A DNA stretch of 64,000 bases, from the NCBI RefSeq assembly GCF_005848555.1, contig NZ_CP040518.1:3053501-3117500 (forward strand), given 5' to 3'. Positions 8,094 through 16,880 of this stretch are shown piece after piece. The position numbers and the translations under genes were made by a program. Source of the DNA: Blautia sp. SC05B48. GTDB lineage: Bacteria; Bacillota; Clostridia; Lachnospirales; Lachnospiraceae. Every line of letters begins with the position of its first letter. Within the stretch, counting starts at the first letter, position 1. A model generated the notes under the pieces. It was given only the letters and a program-made list of their open reading frames with translations. It did not search any database and had not been told where the DNA came from.

Positions 8094-9011
8094 ATGGACG
8101 AAAAAATCAGAATCAATAAATATTTAAGCGATATAGGAGTCTGCTCAAGAAGAGAGGCAGACCGACTGACAGAAGCGGGGAGAGTTACTGCCAATGGAGA
8201 ACTGGTTTCCACAGGAATGAAGATCCTCCCGGATGCGGAGATCTGTATTGACGGAAAGCCTGTAAAAAAACAGAAAAAAAAGATCCTGCTTCTTTTTCAT
8301 AAACCAAAAGGGATTGTCTGTAGCACCAGACAACAGCGGAATGAGATGACAGTAACAGAATATCTGGATTATCCGGTGCGGGTTTATCCCATAGGACGGC
8401 TGGATAAAGATTCCGAAGGCCTGCTTCTCCTTACCAATGAAGGAGATCTGGTGAACCGCATCATGAAGGCGGGAAACTATCATGAAAAGGAATATCAGGT
8501 AACCGTGAATAAACCGGTGACAGAAGAATTTATCCGTGGCATGAGTGGCGGGGTGCCGATCCTCGATACGGTCACACGTCCCTGCAAGGTCACAAAAACA
8601 GGTAAGAACAGTTTTTGTATCATCCTTACCCAGGGTCTGAACCGCCAGATCCGTCGTATGTGTGAATATTTCGGATATAAAGTCGTAACACTGAAACGTG
8701 TTCGGATCATGAATCTGCACCTTGATGGCCTGGAAGAGGGGAAATATCGTGAGATCCGGCCGGAAGAACGAAAAGAACTGGAGGAAATGCTTTCCTCCGG
8801 AAAATCAAAAAAAAGGACGGGAGGAAGCCATGAACGAATCATCCATAAAAAAAATGAAAGAGCTGGGAGAAAAACTCCGGGAAGCGTCCAGGGCCTATTA
8901 TCAGGAAGACAGGGAGATCATGTCCAACGTGGAGTACGACGCCCTGTACGACACTCTGAGCGCGCTGGAGAAAGAAACAGGGATCGTTCTGGCAGACAGT
9001 CCAACCGTTAA
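8094..9011 (+). CDS. rluF: Ribosomal large-subunit pseudouridine synthase (RluF/RsuA family), 3' end possibly frameshifted
   Basis: The N-terminal S4 RNA-binding domain (about residues 5-50) is followed by the pseudouridine synthase domain. GRLDKDSEGLLLLTNEGD contains the catalytic Asp104, and GLNRQIRRMCEYFG is the conserved C-terminal motif. It isomerises uridine in 23S rRNA (RluF class) or another rRNA. The annotated frame runs 182 bases into ligA and adds a basic tail of about 60 residues with no family equivalent. Just before this, at 8807-8814, lies an A8 tract. Reading one base back there would end the protein after SKKKDGRKP at the TGA that overlaps the ligA ATG. The natural product may therefore be about 245 residues. 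Confidence 0.85.
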   Translation: MDEKIRINKYLSDIGVCSRREADRLTEAGRVTANGELVSTGMKILPDAEICIDGKPVKKQKKKILLLFHKPKGIVCSTRQQRNEMTVTEYLDYPVRVYPIGRLDKDSEGLLLLTNEGDLVNRIMKAGNYHEKEYQVTVNKPVTEEFIRGMSGGVPILDTVTRPCKVTKTGKNSFCIILTQGLNRQIRRMCEYFGYKVVTLKRVRIMNLHLDGLEEGKYREIRPEERKELEEMLSSGKSKKRTGGSHERIIHKKNERAGRKTPGSVQGLLSGRQGDHVQRGVRRPVRHSERAGERNRDRSGRQSNR

Positions 9012-10791
9012 TGTAGGATATGAGGCAGTGGAACAGCTTCCCAAGGAGGAACATGAGAGACCGATGCTGTCTCTGGACAAGACTAAAGAGAGAGAAGCTT
9101 TGAGAGAGTTTATAGGGGAACATCCTACACTTTTATCCTGGAAGCTGGATGGCTTGACGATCGTGCTTACCTATGAAAACGGAGAGCTTATAAAGGCAGT
9201 TACCAGGGGGAATGGTATTGTGGGAGAGGTTATTACCAATAATGCCAGAGTATTTAAGAACATACCCCTGAAAATTTCTTTTAAAGGGAGACTGGTCCTT
9301 CGCGGAGAAGCCATCATTACCTATTCGGATTTTGAAAAGATCAACGAAACCATCGGAGATGCAGACGCCAAATACAAAAATCCCAGAAATCTCTGCAGTG
9401 GTTCTGTCCGTCAGCTGAATAATGAAATTACAGCGAAGAGAAACGTACGGTTTTATGCTTTTTCTTTAGTGAGTGCGGAAGGTGTGGATTTCCGAAATTC
9501 CAGGGAGGTGCAGTTCCGGTGGCTGAATGAACAGGGCTTTGAGGTTGTGGAATATCGAAAAGTCACAGCAGAAACTCTGGATGAAGCGATGGATTACTTT
9601 GCGGAAGCAGTTACGACCAATGATTTTCCGTCAGATGGGCTTGTGGCATTGTATGATGATATTGCTTACGGAGAATCTCTGGGAACTACGGCCAAGTTTC
9701 CAAGGAATGCCATGGCATTTAAATGGGCCGATGAGATGCGTGATACGAGACTTCTGGAGATTGAGTGGAGCCCGTCCAGGACCGGATTGATCAATCCGGT
9801 AGCAATTTTTGAGCCGGTGGAACTGGAAGGCACCACAGTGAGCAGAGCCAGTGTGCATAACATCAGTATCATGAAAGAACTGAAACTGGGGATCGGAGAT
9901 ACCATTCGTGTATACAAAGCAAATATGATCATTCCTCAGATCGCGGAAAATCTGACCGGAAGCGGCAATGCACCGATCCCGCATAACTGCCCGGCCTGCG
10001 GACAGGAAACGATAGTGAAGAAAGAAAACGATGTGGAATGTCTTTTCTGCGTCAATCCGGGGTGCCCGGCCAAGAAGATCAAGTCCTTTGGGCTTTTTAC
10101 AAGCAGGGATGCCATGAATATCGACGGACTTTCCGAGGCAACACTGGAGAAATTTATTGCCAGGGGATTTATCCATGACTTTGGCGATATTTTTGAGATC
10201 AGCCGGTATAAAGATGAGATTGTGGAAATGGAGGGCTTTGGGCAGAAATCCTATGATAATCTTATGGAAAGTCTGGAACGGGCGAAAGAGACTACACTTC
10301 CAAGGGTGATCTACAGTCTTGGGATCGCAAATATCGGTCTGGCTAATGCAAAAGTGATCTGCCGCCATTTTGACAATGATCTGGACAGGATACGTCATGC
10401 CAGTCTGGAAGAGGTCAGTGATATTGATACCATCGGGCCGGTCATTGCCGGAAATCTGGTAGCTTATTTTAAGGATGAGGATAACAATCGCCGCCTGGAT
10501 CATCTGATGAGCTTTCTTCATATTCAGGAGGACAGTCCCAAACAGGAACAGATCTTTGAAGGAATGAATTTTGTGATCACAGGAAGTCTGGTGCACTTTG
10601 GAAATCGAAGTGAGGCCAAAGAGCTGATCGAATCCCTGGGAGGCAAGGTTACCGGTTCAGTTACCAAAAAGACCAATTATCTGATCAATAACGACATCCA
10701 GTCAAATTCATCCAAAAACAAAAAGGCAAGAGAACTGGGGATTCCGATCCTTTCAGAAGAAGATTTTCGGAAACTTGCCGGAGTACAGTAA
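8830..10791 (+). CDS. ligA: NAD+-dependent DNA ligase LigA
   Basis: The start at 8830 is chosen because GGGAGG lies just upstream and the Ia domain (RAYYQEDREIMSNVEYDALY) begins there; upstream frame extension is meaningless. The 653-residue protein seals nicks in replication and repair using NAD+. Domains in order are the Ia NAD-binding domain (about 1-65), the adenylation domain with catalytic Lys105 in SWKLDGLT, the OB fold, the four-cysteine zinc finger (CPACG ... CLFC ... GCPAKK), helix-hairpin-helix repeats and a C-terminal BRCT domain (MNFVITGSLVHFGNRSEAK). The adenylation motif reads KLDG where most LigA have KIDG or KVDG, a conservative change. It starts inside the 3' end of the pseudouridine synthase frame. 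Confidence 0.93.
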   Translation: MNESSIKKMKELGEKLREASRAYYQEDREIMSNVEYDALYDTLSALEKETGIVLADSPTVNVGYEAVEQLPKEEHERPMLSLDKTKEREALREFIGEHPTLLSWKLDGLTIVLTYENGELIKAVTRGNGIVGEVITNNARVFKNIPLKISFKGRLVLRGEAIITYSDFEKINETIGDADAKYKNPRNLCSGSVRQLNNEITAKRNVRFYAFSLVSAEGVDFRNSREVQFRWLNEQGFEVVEYRKVTAETLDEAMDYFAEAVTTNDFPSDGLVALYDDIAYGESLGTTAKFPRNAMAFKWADEMRDTRLLEIEWSPSRTGLINPVAIFEPVELEGTTVSRASVHNISIMKELKLGIGDTIRVYKANMIIPQIAENLTGSGNAPIPHNCPACGQETIVKKENDVECLFCVNPGCPAKKIKSFGLFTSRDAMNIDGLSEATLEKFIARGFIHDFGDIFEISRYKDEIVEMEGFGQKSYDNLMESLERAKETTLPRVIYSLGIANIGLANAKVICRHFDNDLDRIRHASLEEVSDIDTIGPVIAGNLVAYFKDEDNNRRLDHLMSFLHIQEDSPKQEQIFEGMNFVITGSLVHFGNRSEAKELIESLGGKVTGSVTKKTNYLINNDIQSNSSKNKKARELGIPILSEEDFRKLAGVQ

Positions 10792-10882
10792 AGGCCGTAC
10801 AGACTGGAGATACTTTTTATCTGAAGAAAAAAGCCAAGCGGCTCCTTTATAAGAGACGCTTCATATATAAGGAGGGCAAACA

Positions 10883-11815
10883 ATGCCGATCAAAACACAG
10901 GGGGATCTTCCGGTAAAGGAGATCCTGGAGAGAGAAAATATATTTGTAATGGACGAAAAACGTGCCATGCACCAGGATATCCGTCCGATCCAGATTCTGA
11001 TCCTGAATCTGATGCCGCTGAAAGAAGAAACAGAGCTGCAGCTTCTGCGTTCTCTTTCCAATACACCGCTGCAGGTGGATGTAACATTTATGGCTGTGGA
11101 GAGCCATGAAGCGAAGAATACATCACTCAGCCATCTGAACAAGTTTTATGAAACGTTCACCGATATAAAGAAACGTAAATTTGATGGAATGATCATTACA
11201 GGAGCACCGGTGGAGCAGATGCCTTTTGAGGAAGTGGATTACTGGAATGAGCTGACTGAGATCATGGATTGGACTGAGAAGCATGTGACTTCCACAATCT
11301 TTCTCTGCTGGGCAGCGCAGGCCAGTCTCTATCATTTTTATGGTCTGGAGAAAAAACCTCTGGATAAAAAAATGTTCGGACTTTTCCAGCACAGGGTACT
11401 GAACCGTAAGATCCCGCTGGTCCGGGGCTTTGATGATGTATTTCTTGCGCCGCATTCCAGACACACAGAAGTTCCCATTGCAGATATCCATGCATGCAAA
11501 GACCTTACAGTCCTGGCGGAAAGCGAAGAGGCTGGTCTGTTCCTTGCAATGGCGGAGGGAGGCCGTAAAATCTTTGTTATGGGACATCCGGAATACGACC
11601 GCGTGACTTTGGATGGCGAATATAAGAGAGACCTTGCCAAGGGTCTGCCTATTGAAATCCCAAAAAACTATTACAAAGATGACGATCCAAACAACAAACC
11701 ACTCCTCACCTGGAGAGCCCATGCCAACAATCTGTATACGAACTGGCTGAATTATTACGTATACCAGAGTACTCCGTATGACCTGTACGGGACACCGGAT
11801 TTTAGGGAACTGTAA
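10883..11815 (+). CDS. metA: Homoserine O-acetyltransferase (MetA family)
   Basis: This 310-residue enzyme acylates homoserine in the first step of methionine synthesis. Catalytic residues are visible at the positions known from the family: Cys142 (IFLCWAAQA), His235 and Glu237 (MGHPEYDR). Residue 111 is Glu (GAPVE). Published work on MetA shows that Glu here gives acetyl-CoA specificity while Gly gives succinyl-CoA specificity, so the product should be O-acetylhomoserine. A strong AAGGAGGG site precedes the ATG. It stands alone between ligA and a terminator. The leader is too short for a SAM riboswitch, and none was seen. Confidence 0.93.
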   Translation: MPIKTQGDLPVKEILERENIFVMDEKRAMHQDIRPIQILILNLMPLKEETELQLLRSLSNTPLQVDVTFMAVESHEAKNTSLSHLNKFYETFTDIKKRKFDGMIITGAPVEQMPFEEVDYWNELTEIMDWTEKHVTSTIFLCWAAQASLYHFYGLEKKPLDKKMFGLFQHRVLNRKIPLVRGFDDVFLAPHSRHTEVPIADIHACKDLTVLAESEEAGLFLAMAEGGRKIFVMGHPEYDRVTLDGEYKRDLAKGLPIEIPKNYYKDDDPNNKPLLTWRAHANNLYTNWLNYYVYQSTPYDLYGTPDFREL

Positions 11816-11842
11816 GAAATATGAAATAAGTATTGGCATAAG

Positions 11843-11884
11843 CCCATAAATCGTAGATAAAGCTATGATTTATGGGTTTATTTT
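11843..11884 (+). terminator. metA transcription terminator
   Basis: A 14-bp stem with one wobble pair (left arm 11843-11856, right arm 11863-11876, loop ATAAAG) is followed by TTTATTTT. Confidence 0.85.
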
Positions 11885-12036
11885 AGATTGTCGCTCACGA
11901 ATATCTTCCCTGAAAAATTTTCCTACAAAATGTAGGAATAAATGCAATGTTTATGGTATGAAATGCGGCTGGCTTTTTGCATTTATTTTGATACAATTAT
12001 TACATAAAAGACATGGAACTGAAATAAGAATTTTTG

Positions 12037-12181
12037 GTTACTGTTCATTGGTAATATTCCGCGAGGTGATTTTTGTGAGCAAAGGTCACAGAAAACCCGG
12101 GAAATACCGCGTGAATTTATGAGATTAGCATAAATTTTGTATATCGCGAAGCGCGTTGCTGAGAACGGAGAGAACAGTAAC
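12037..12181. repeat. MITE-like intergenic element with 10-bp inverted ends
   Basis: The gap between metA and the corrinoid genes (11816-12226) holds no convincing gene. GTTACTGTTC at 12037-12046 is the exact reverse complement of GAACAGTAAC at 12172-12181, enclosing about 125 bases. The right part shares the CTGAGAACGGAG core with 6173-6184. Inside is a possible 15-codon peptide from GTG at 12075 (MSKGHRKPGKYRVNL) with GAGGTG upstream; its reality is unproven. The structure resembles small non-autonomous repeats. It could also fold as RNA in the leader of the next operon. Confidence 0.45.
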
Positions 12182-12226
12182 AGTTCTTGATGCAGGCCAG
12201 AATATGTTAACGGGAGGATAAATAAT

Positions 12227-13042
12227 ATGATAATCATAGGTGAAAAGATCAATGGATCTATCCCCTCTGTGGCGGAGGCGATCGCAAACAGAGATGCAGA
12301 ATTCATCAAGCAGCGGGCACTTGCTCAGGCAAACTCAGGAGCAAGCTATATCGATTGCTGCGCATCTGTTCCGGAAGCAGAAGAAGTAGAAACCTTGAAA
12401 TGGATGATCGACTGTATTCAGGAAGTGACAGATCTTCCGATTTCCATAGACAGTCCCAGCGCAGATGTTCTTACAGAAGCTTACAAATTCTGCAGAAAAC
12501 CGGGTATTTTTAACTCTGTATCCGGTGAGGGAGATAAGATCGATAAGATTTTTCCTCTTATGGCACAGCCTGAAAATAAAGGGTGGCAGGTTATCGCACT
12601 TCTAAGCGATGATACAGGTATCCCCAAAAGTGCGGAAGACAGGCTGAAGGTATTTGACAAGATCATGGCAAAAGCAAAAGAGTACGGAATTTCACCGGAT
12701 CGTATCCATATTGATCCATTGGTTGAGATGCTCTGTACATCTGAAGATGGTATTGCGATGAACGTGGAAGTAATTTCAAGTGTTCGTAAACAGTATCCGA
12801 TGATCCACATTACAGCGGCGATCAGCAACATTTCCTTCAATCTGCCGGTACGTAAGCTTATCAATTTCGGATTTGTGGTACTTGCAATGAATGCCGGCCT
12901 TGACAGCGCGATCATGGATCCTACAAACAGAGATATGCTTGGACTTGTATATGCAACAGAGGCATTGCTTGGTCTGGATGATTACTGTATGGAATACATC
13001 GGAGCATACAGAGAAGGTCTGATCGGACCTGTAAAAAAATAA
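12227..13042 (+). CDS. Methyltetrahydrofolate:corrinoid protein methyltransferase
   Basis: The 271-residue protein is a pterin-binding TIM barrel of the AcsE/MeTr type. It carries Asp75 (SIDSPSAD) and Asn96 (FNSVSGEG) at the same positions that bind the pterin in the Moorella MeTr. It moves a methyl group between a corrinoid protein and tetrahydrofolate (methyltransferase II in O-demethylase systems). The next gene encodes the corrinoid partner, 54 bases downstream, and a reductive activator follows. Family and context agree, so the general reaction is secure. The physiological direction (methyl group into folate) is inferred from the UroD-family methyltransferase and transporter nearby. GGGAGG precedes the ATG. 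Confidence 0.88.
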   Translation: MIIIGEKINGSIPSVAEAIANRDAEFIKQRALAQANSGASYIDCCASVPEAEEVETLKWMIDCIQEVTDLPISIDSPSADVLTEAYKFCRKPGIFNSVSGEGDKIDKIFPLMAQPENKGWQVIALLSDDTGIPKSAEDRLKVFDKIMAKAKEYGISPDRIHIDPLVEMLCTSEDGIAMNVEVISSVRKQYPMIHITAAISNISFNLPVRKLINFGFVVLAMNAGLDSAIMDPTNRDMLGLVYATEALLGLDDYCMEYIGAYREGLIGPVKK

Positions 13043-13096
13043 ATAAAACGCATATGCGGAATGCGGATAAAAAATAAAAAGCGGAGGTGTTTGATT

Positions 13097-13729
13097 ATGT
13101 CAAAAATCACAGAAGTAGCAGAATTGGTAGAAAAAGGAAAAGCAAAACTTGTAGGTGCAGCTGTACAGTCAGCTCTTGATGAAGGCTGTGAGGCAACAGA
13201 GATTCTTAACAGCATGATCGATGCAATGGCTGTTGTAGGTGAAAGATTTAAAAACGGAGAAATCTTTGTTCCGGAAATGCTGGTAGCAGCCCGTGCAATG
13301 AAAAAAGGTGTTGAGGTTCTGAAACCGCATCTTGCATCCGGCGCTACAGGAAGTATGGGAAAACTTATCATCGCTACTGTAGCAGGAGATCTTCATGATA
13401 TCGGGAAGAATCTTGTTGCGATGATGATCGAAAGTGCCGGCTTTGAAGTTATTGATCTCGGTGTTGATGTACCTGCATCGAAGGTTATTGAATGTTACAA
13501 AGAAAATCCGGATGTTAAGGTAATTGCACTTTCAGCGCTGCTCACAACTACAATGCCGGCTCTGAAGGATACAGTTGCAGCACTTAATGCGGAAGATTTC
13601 AGAAGCAATGTTAAGATCATGGTTGGAGGAGCACCGATCACGAAGGAATTTGCAGATGAGATCGGCGCAGATGGATATTCAGAAGATGCAGCAAGCGCAG
13701 CAGTTCTTGCAAAAGCTTTGGCAGCATAA
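13097..13729 (+). CDS. Corrinoid (B12-binding) methyl carrier protein
   Basis: The ATG at 13097 with GGAGGTG upstream is preferred over an upstream in-frame start, giving 210 residues, the standard length for MtbC/MttC/MtaC-like carriers. The N-terminal helical cap domain spans about residues 1-85. The Rossmann-like B12 domain has the DxHxxG motif as DLHDIG, with His100 as lower axial ligand of cobalt. SALLTT and the GGAPIT loop follow as usual. It shuttles the methyl group between the substrate-specific methyltransferase and the methyltetrahydrofolate enzyme encoded immediately upstream. Its cobalt needs reductive reactivation, which fits the activator gene downstream. Confidence 0.93.
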   Translation: MSKITEVAELVEKGKAKLVGAAVQSALDEGCEATEILNSMIDAMAVVGERFKNGEIFVPEMLVAARAMKKGVEVLKPHLASGATGSMGKLIIATVAGDLHDIGKNLVAMMIESAGFEVIDLGVDVPASKVIECYKENPDVKVIALSALLTTTMPALKDTVAALNAEDFRSNVKIMVGGAPITKEFADEIGADGYSEDAASAAVLAKALAA

Positions 13730-13744
13730 GGGAAAATAAAACGG

Positions 13745-13795
13745 GCCGCTCTGTATTGTCTGTGCATGGCATAGACGGCAGAGCGGCTTTTGCTT
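13745..13795 (+). terminator. Hairpin terminator between corrinoid protein and activator genes
   Basis: A long stem (GCCGCTCTG with CAGAGCGGC and partial inner pairing) is followed by TTTTGCTTT. It probably lowers, rather than abolishes, expression of the activator relative to the carrier. Confidence 0.7.
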
Positions 13796-13820
13796 TACAG
13801 TGACCATCGGAGGGATAAAA

Positions 13821-15521
13821 ATGTACCGAATAAAATTTATCAGGGAGGAAAAGGAGATCCTGGTGGAACCGGGTACCAGGATCCTTGAGGCGGAAAGAAA
13901 AGCAAAGCTGGTTCCTGATGCACCTTGCGGAGGCCGGGGAAAGTGCGGGAAATGTCGTGTTAAAATAGAGGATCACATGGTGCTTGCATGTCAGACGGAA
14001 ATCCACAGTGACCTTGAAGTAGATACATTGTCCGGATGCCGGGAAGAGGAGATCCTTACAGAAGGAATGCAGAGACCGGTTGCGTTCAGGCCTGATCTGA
14101 AACAGAAAAAAGTTATTCTTGAGAAACCGGAGACAGGAGATAACCGCTCTGAATGGCAGCGGCTGACAGAGCAGCTGGATGTGGAAAAACCTGTTCTGCC
14201 TGATACTGAAATTGCATCGAAGCTTTACGGCTGCAGAAAAGAAGCAGAAGAATGGTATGTGATCTGTGCAGGAAATGAAATCTTGGATATCAGCAGAGAA
14301 GAGAAAAAAATCTGTTTTGCGGCTTTTGATATAGGTACAACGACGGTGGTCGGCTATCTTATGGATGCATTAACCGGGAAGCAGCTGGCTCTGAAGAGCA
14401 GAATGAACCCACAGACTCAGTATGGCGCAGATGTGATCATGCGTGCGGATCATGCTCTGGAGCATGGCGTAGAGCAGCTGTCCGGTTGCATACGAAATGC
14501 GGTTGATGAAATGCTCCAGGAACTGGCAGAGGAAGCAGGAAGAAGCAGATCAGATATCTGTCAGGTATCAGTGGTAGGAAATACCTGCATGCATCATCTT
14601 TTTCTTGGGATTTCTCCGGCATCGCTGGTCCATGCGCCGTATAATCCGGCGATCAGTCAGGGACTTACACTGAATGCAGAGCAATATGGGCTCCATATCC
14701 ACAGAAAGGGGCAACTGCTTATACTGCCTGATATAGCCGGGTATGTAGGGGCAGATACCTGTGGCTGCATTTTGACGCTCAGACAGGATCAGCAGAACGA
14801 GATCAGCCTTATGATCGATATTGGAACGAACGGGGAGATGGTCCTCGGAAATAAAACGAGATTAGCCTGCTGTTCAACAGCTGCCGGTCCGGCATTTGAA
14901 GGTGCGAAGATCGAGTGCGGGATGCGCGGAGGAGCAGGAGCAGTAGATCATGTAGTATACAAAGATGGAAAATGGGAATACACAACCATAGGAAATAAGG
15001 CTCCGGCAGGCTTATGCGGCTCAGGTCTGATCGATCTTGTGGCACAGCTGTACCTGGCTGGTTTTATTGATGAAAGTGGCCATCTGGAAAGCGGCCAGGA
15101 AAAGGCAGGAGTGTTTGTGCTAGTACCTCCGGAAAAGTCGGGGAATGACAGGGGCGTTTATCTGACACAGAAGGATATCGGAGAGGTGCAGCTGGCAAAA
15201 GCGGCTATCGCAGCGGGAATTTTTCTCCTTATGAAAAGACTGGAGATCACGGAAAAGGATATTAAACGGGTCTATCTTGCCGGTGCATTCGGCAATTACA
15301 TGAATCCGGAAAGTGCGGCGGTGATCGGGATGTTCCCGGCCGGGCTGCTGCCCAGGATACAGCCGGTGGGAAATGCAGCCGGAGAAGGTGCCAGGATCGC
15401 GCTTCTGAATGAAGAGGAAAGAAAAGAAATGGATCGGATTGTCAAAAATATGGATTTTGTGGAGCTGGCAGCTTCGCCGGAGTTCCAGGACTGTTTTGTG
15501 GATGGCTTATGCTTTCCGTAA
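13821..15521 (+). CDS. Reductive activator of corrinoid protein (RACo-like, DUF4445)
   Basis: The ATG at 13821 has GGAGGG just upstream and is preferred to a GTG 21 bases earlier; the product has 566 residues. The N-terminal 2Fe-2S ferredoxin domain has Cys36, Cys42, Cys45 and Cys58 (CGGRGKCGKC then CQTE). After a linker, an ASKHA ATPase domain begins with AFDIGTTTVVGYL and contains IDIGTNGEM and LAGAFGNYM phosphate-binding turns. Family members reduce inactive Co(II) corrinoid to Co(I) in an ATP-dependent step. All parts are present. It lies directly behind the carrier it should activate. Confidence 0.9.
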   Translation: MYRIKFIREEKEILVEPGTRILEAERKAKLVPDAPCGGRGKCGKCRVKIEDHMVLACQTEIHSDLEVDTLSGCREEEILTEGMQRPVAFRPDLKQKKVILEKPETGDNRSEWQRLTEQLDVEKPVLPDTEIASKLYGCRKEAEEWYVICAGNEILDISREEKKICFAAFDIGTTTVVGYLMDALTGKQLALKSRMNPQTQYGADVIMRADHALEHGVEQLSGCIRNAVDEMLQELAEEAGRSRSDICQVSVVGNTCMHHLFLGISPASLVHAPYNPAISQGLTLNAEQYGLHIHRKGQLLILPDIAGYVGADTCGCILTLRQDQQNEISLMIDIGTNGEMVLGNKTRLACCSTAAGPAFEGAKIECGMRGGAGAVDHVVYKDGKWEYTTIGNKAPAGLCGSGLIDLVAQLYLAGFIDESGHLESGQEKAGVFVLVPPEKSGNDRGVYLTQKDIGEVQLAKAAIAAGIFLLMKRLEITEKDIKRVYLAGAFGNYMNPESAAVIGMFPAGLLPRIQPVGNAAGEGARIALLNEEERKEMDRIVKNMDFVELAASPEFQDCFVDGLCFP

Positions 15522-15537
15522 TGCGAGGAGAATGGAT

Positions 15538-16077
15538 ATGCTAAATATAAAAGAACTGGAAGAAATGGGAAAAAAGGCAGGATTTTCCCATGTAGCGCTT
15601 CTGAAGAGCGATTCGATCGAGCTTATGCCGGAAGTAAGGGAAATGTGCAAAAATAATACCTGCCATATGTATGCAAAACGCTGGAGCTGTCCTCCTGGAT
15701 GCGGAGATCTTGAAGTATGTAGAAAAAATATAGAAAAGTACAGGGAAGGCATTATTGTCCAGACAGTGGGGAAACTGGAGGATCCTCTGGACGGAGAGAC
15801 GATGATGGAGACAGAAGCGGTTCATAAACAGAATTTTTATGAATTTGAAAAAGTGCTCAGAGAAAGATGGCCGGGCATGCTCCCCATAGGGGCCGGGTGC
15901 TGTACAAAATGTAAAACGTGTACATATCCGGATGCTCCATGCCGTTTCCCCGAACAGGCATTTTCTTCGATGGAAGCCTATGGAATGCTGGTAACACAGG
16001 TATGCCAGGCAAATGGTCTGGAATACTATTATGGTCCCTGCACGATCGCCTATACCAGCTGCTATCTTCTTGAATAG
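15538..16077 (+). CDS. DUF2284 cysteine-rich metal-binding protein
   Basis: Two in-frame ATGs are close together. The GAGGAG at 15525-15530 is properly spaced only for 15538, giving 179 residues. Cysteines cluster as RWSCPPGCG and GCCTKCKTC, then APC, the pattern of DUF2284 proteins, which are predicted to bind a metal or Fe-S cluster. DUF2284 genes are often found beside corrinoid methyltransferase genes, but I know of no firm biochemical role. Here it lies between the activator and an N-acetyltransferase in one likely transcript. A role in electron supply or metal handling for the corrinoid system is a guess. Confidence 0.75.
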   Translation: MLNIKELEEMGKKAGFSHVALLKSDSIELMPEVREMCKNNTCHMYAKRWSCPPGCGDLEVCRKNIEKYREGIIVQTVGKLEDPLDGETMMETEAVHKQNFYEFEKVLRERWPGMLPIGAGCCTKCKTCTYPDAPCRFPEQAFSSMEAYGMLVTQVCQANGLEYYYGPCTIAYTSCYLLE

Positions 16078-16092
16078 AACAGGAGTGAAAAA

Positions 16093-16875
16093 ATGAATGA
16101 CAGAGAACGGGAGGCATATCTGAACAGGATCGGATATGAGGGGGAATTAAGAACAGATAAAAAATGTCTGGAAAAGATAATGGAACTTCATCTATGCAGT
16201 ATTCCCTTTGAAAATCTGGAAGTTTTTGACGATGGAAGGGTTCCTTCTCTGAGGTCGGAAGATATTTATGAGAAGATCATTGTCAGAAAACGAGGCGGAT
16301 ATTGCTTTGAGCTGAATAAATTGTTTTATGAGCTTCTGAAAGCTTTGGATTTCCGTGTGATCCCTGTGGCGGTAAGGATATTGTGGAACCGGGAAGAGCT
16401 TCCGCCGGTCCTGCACCGGGCAACGCTTGTTATTTTTGAGGAAGGAAGCTATTACTGTGATGTAGGATACGGAGGCCCCGGACCCAAGAAGCCGGTTCTT
16501 ATGAAGGATGGTATCCACAGAGAAAAAAACGGATGGTACCGTGTTAACATGAAACCGGGAAATACAAACGGAGAGATTCTTGTTGAACGAAAGAAAGAAG
16601 AAAAATATCTGCCAATACTCAGATTTTCACAGATTCCTGCAGTAGAAGCAGATTTTGAACTGTTGAATTTCTATTGTGCAAAATCTCCGGATGTATTGTT
16701 TACCAGAAAAAGAGTGGTGAGCATTTGCAGACCGGAAGGAAGTGTTGCGCTGACCGGGGATGTTCTTACGATCCAGAAGGAAGATGGATCCATTGAAACG
16801 AAAATAAGCGATTCGGAAGAAACCATCAGGCTATGGATGGAACATTATTTCGGATTGGAGTTTTTACAGATATAA
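16093..16875 (+). CDS. Arylamine N-acetyltransferase family protein
   Basis: The 260-residue protein shows the NAT catalytic triad: Cys71 in RGGYCFELN, His108 in LHRATLV and Asp123 in YCDVGYGG. NATs transfer acetyl from acetyl-CoA to aromatic amines, hydrazines or, in some bacteria, to biosynthetic intermediates. Fifteen bases separate it from the DUF2284 gene, so it belongs to the corrinoid transcript. This suggests that the imported methylated substrate, or a product of demethylation, may be an aromatic compound, but a secondary detoxification role is equally possible. A terminator follows at once. Confidence 0.85.
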   Translation: MNDREREAYLNRIGYEGELRTDKKCLEKIMELHLCSIPFENLEVFDDGRVPSLRSEDIYEKIIVRKRGGYCFELNKLFYELLKALDFRVIPVAVRILWNREELPPVLHRATLVIFEEGSYYCDVGYGGPGPKKPVLMKDGIHREKNGWYRVNMKPGNTNGEILVERKKEEKYLPILRFSQIPAVEADFELLNFYCAKSPDVLFTRKRVVSICRPEGSVALTGDVLTIQKEDGSIETKISDSEETIRLWMEHYFGLEFLQI

Positions 16876-16880
16876 ACAGA

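Noticed and set aside
11865-12122. 85-codon frame after metA
   Set aside because: It begins inside the metA terminator, crosses the MITE-like element and shows no ribosome site or domain.
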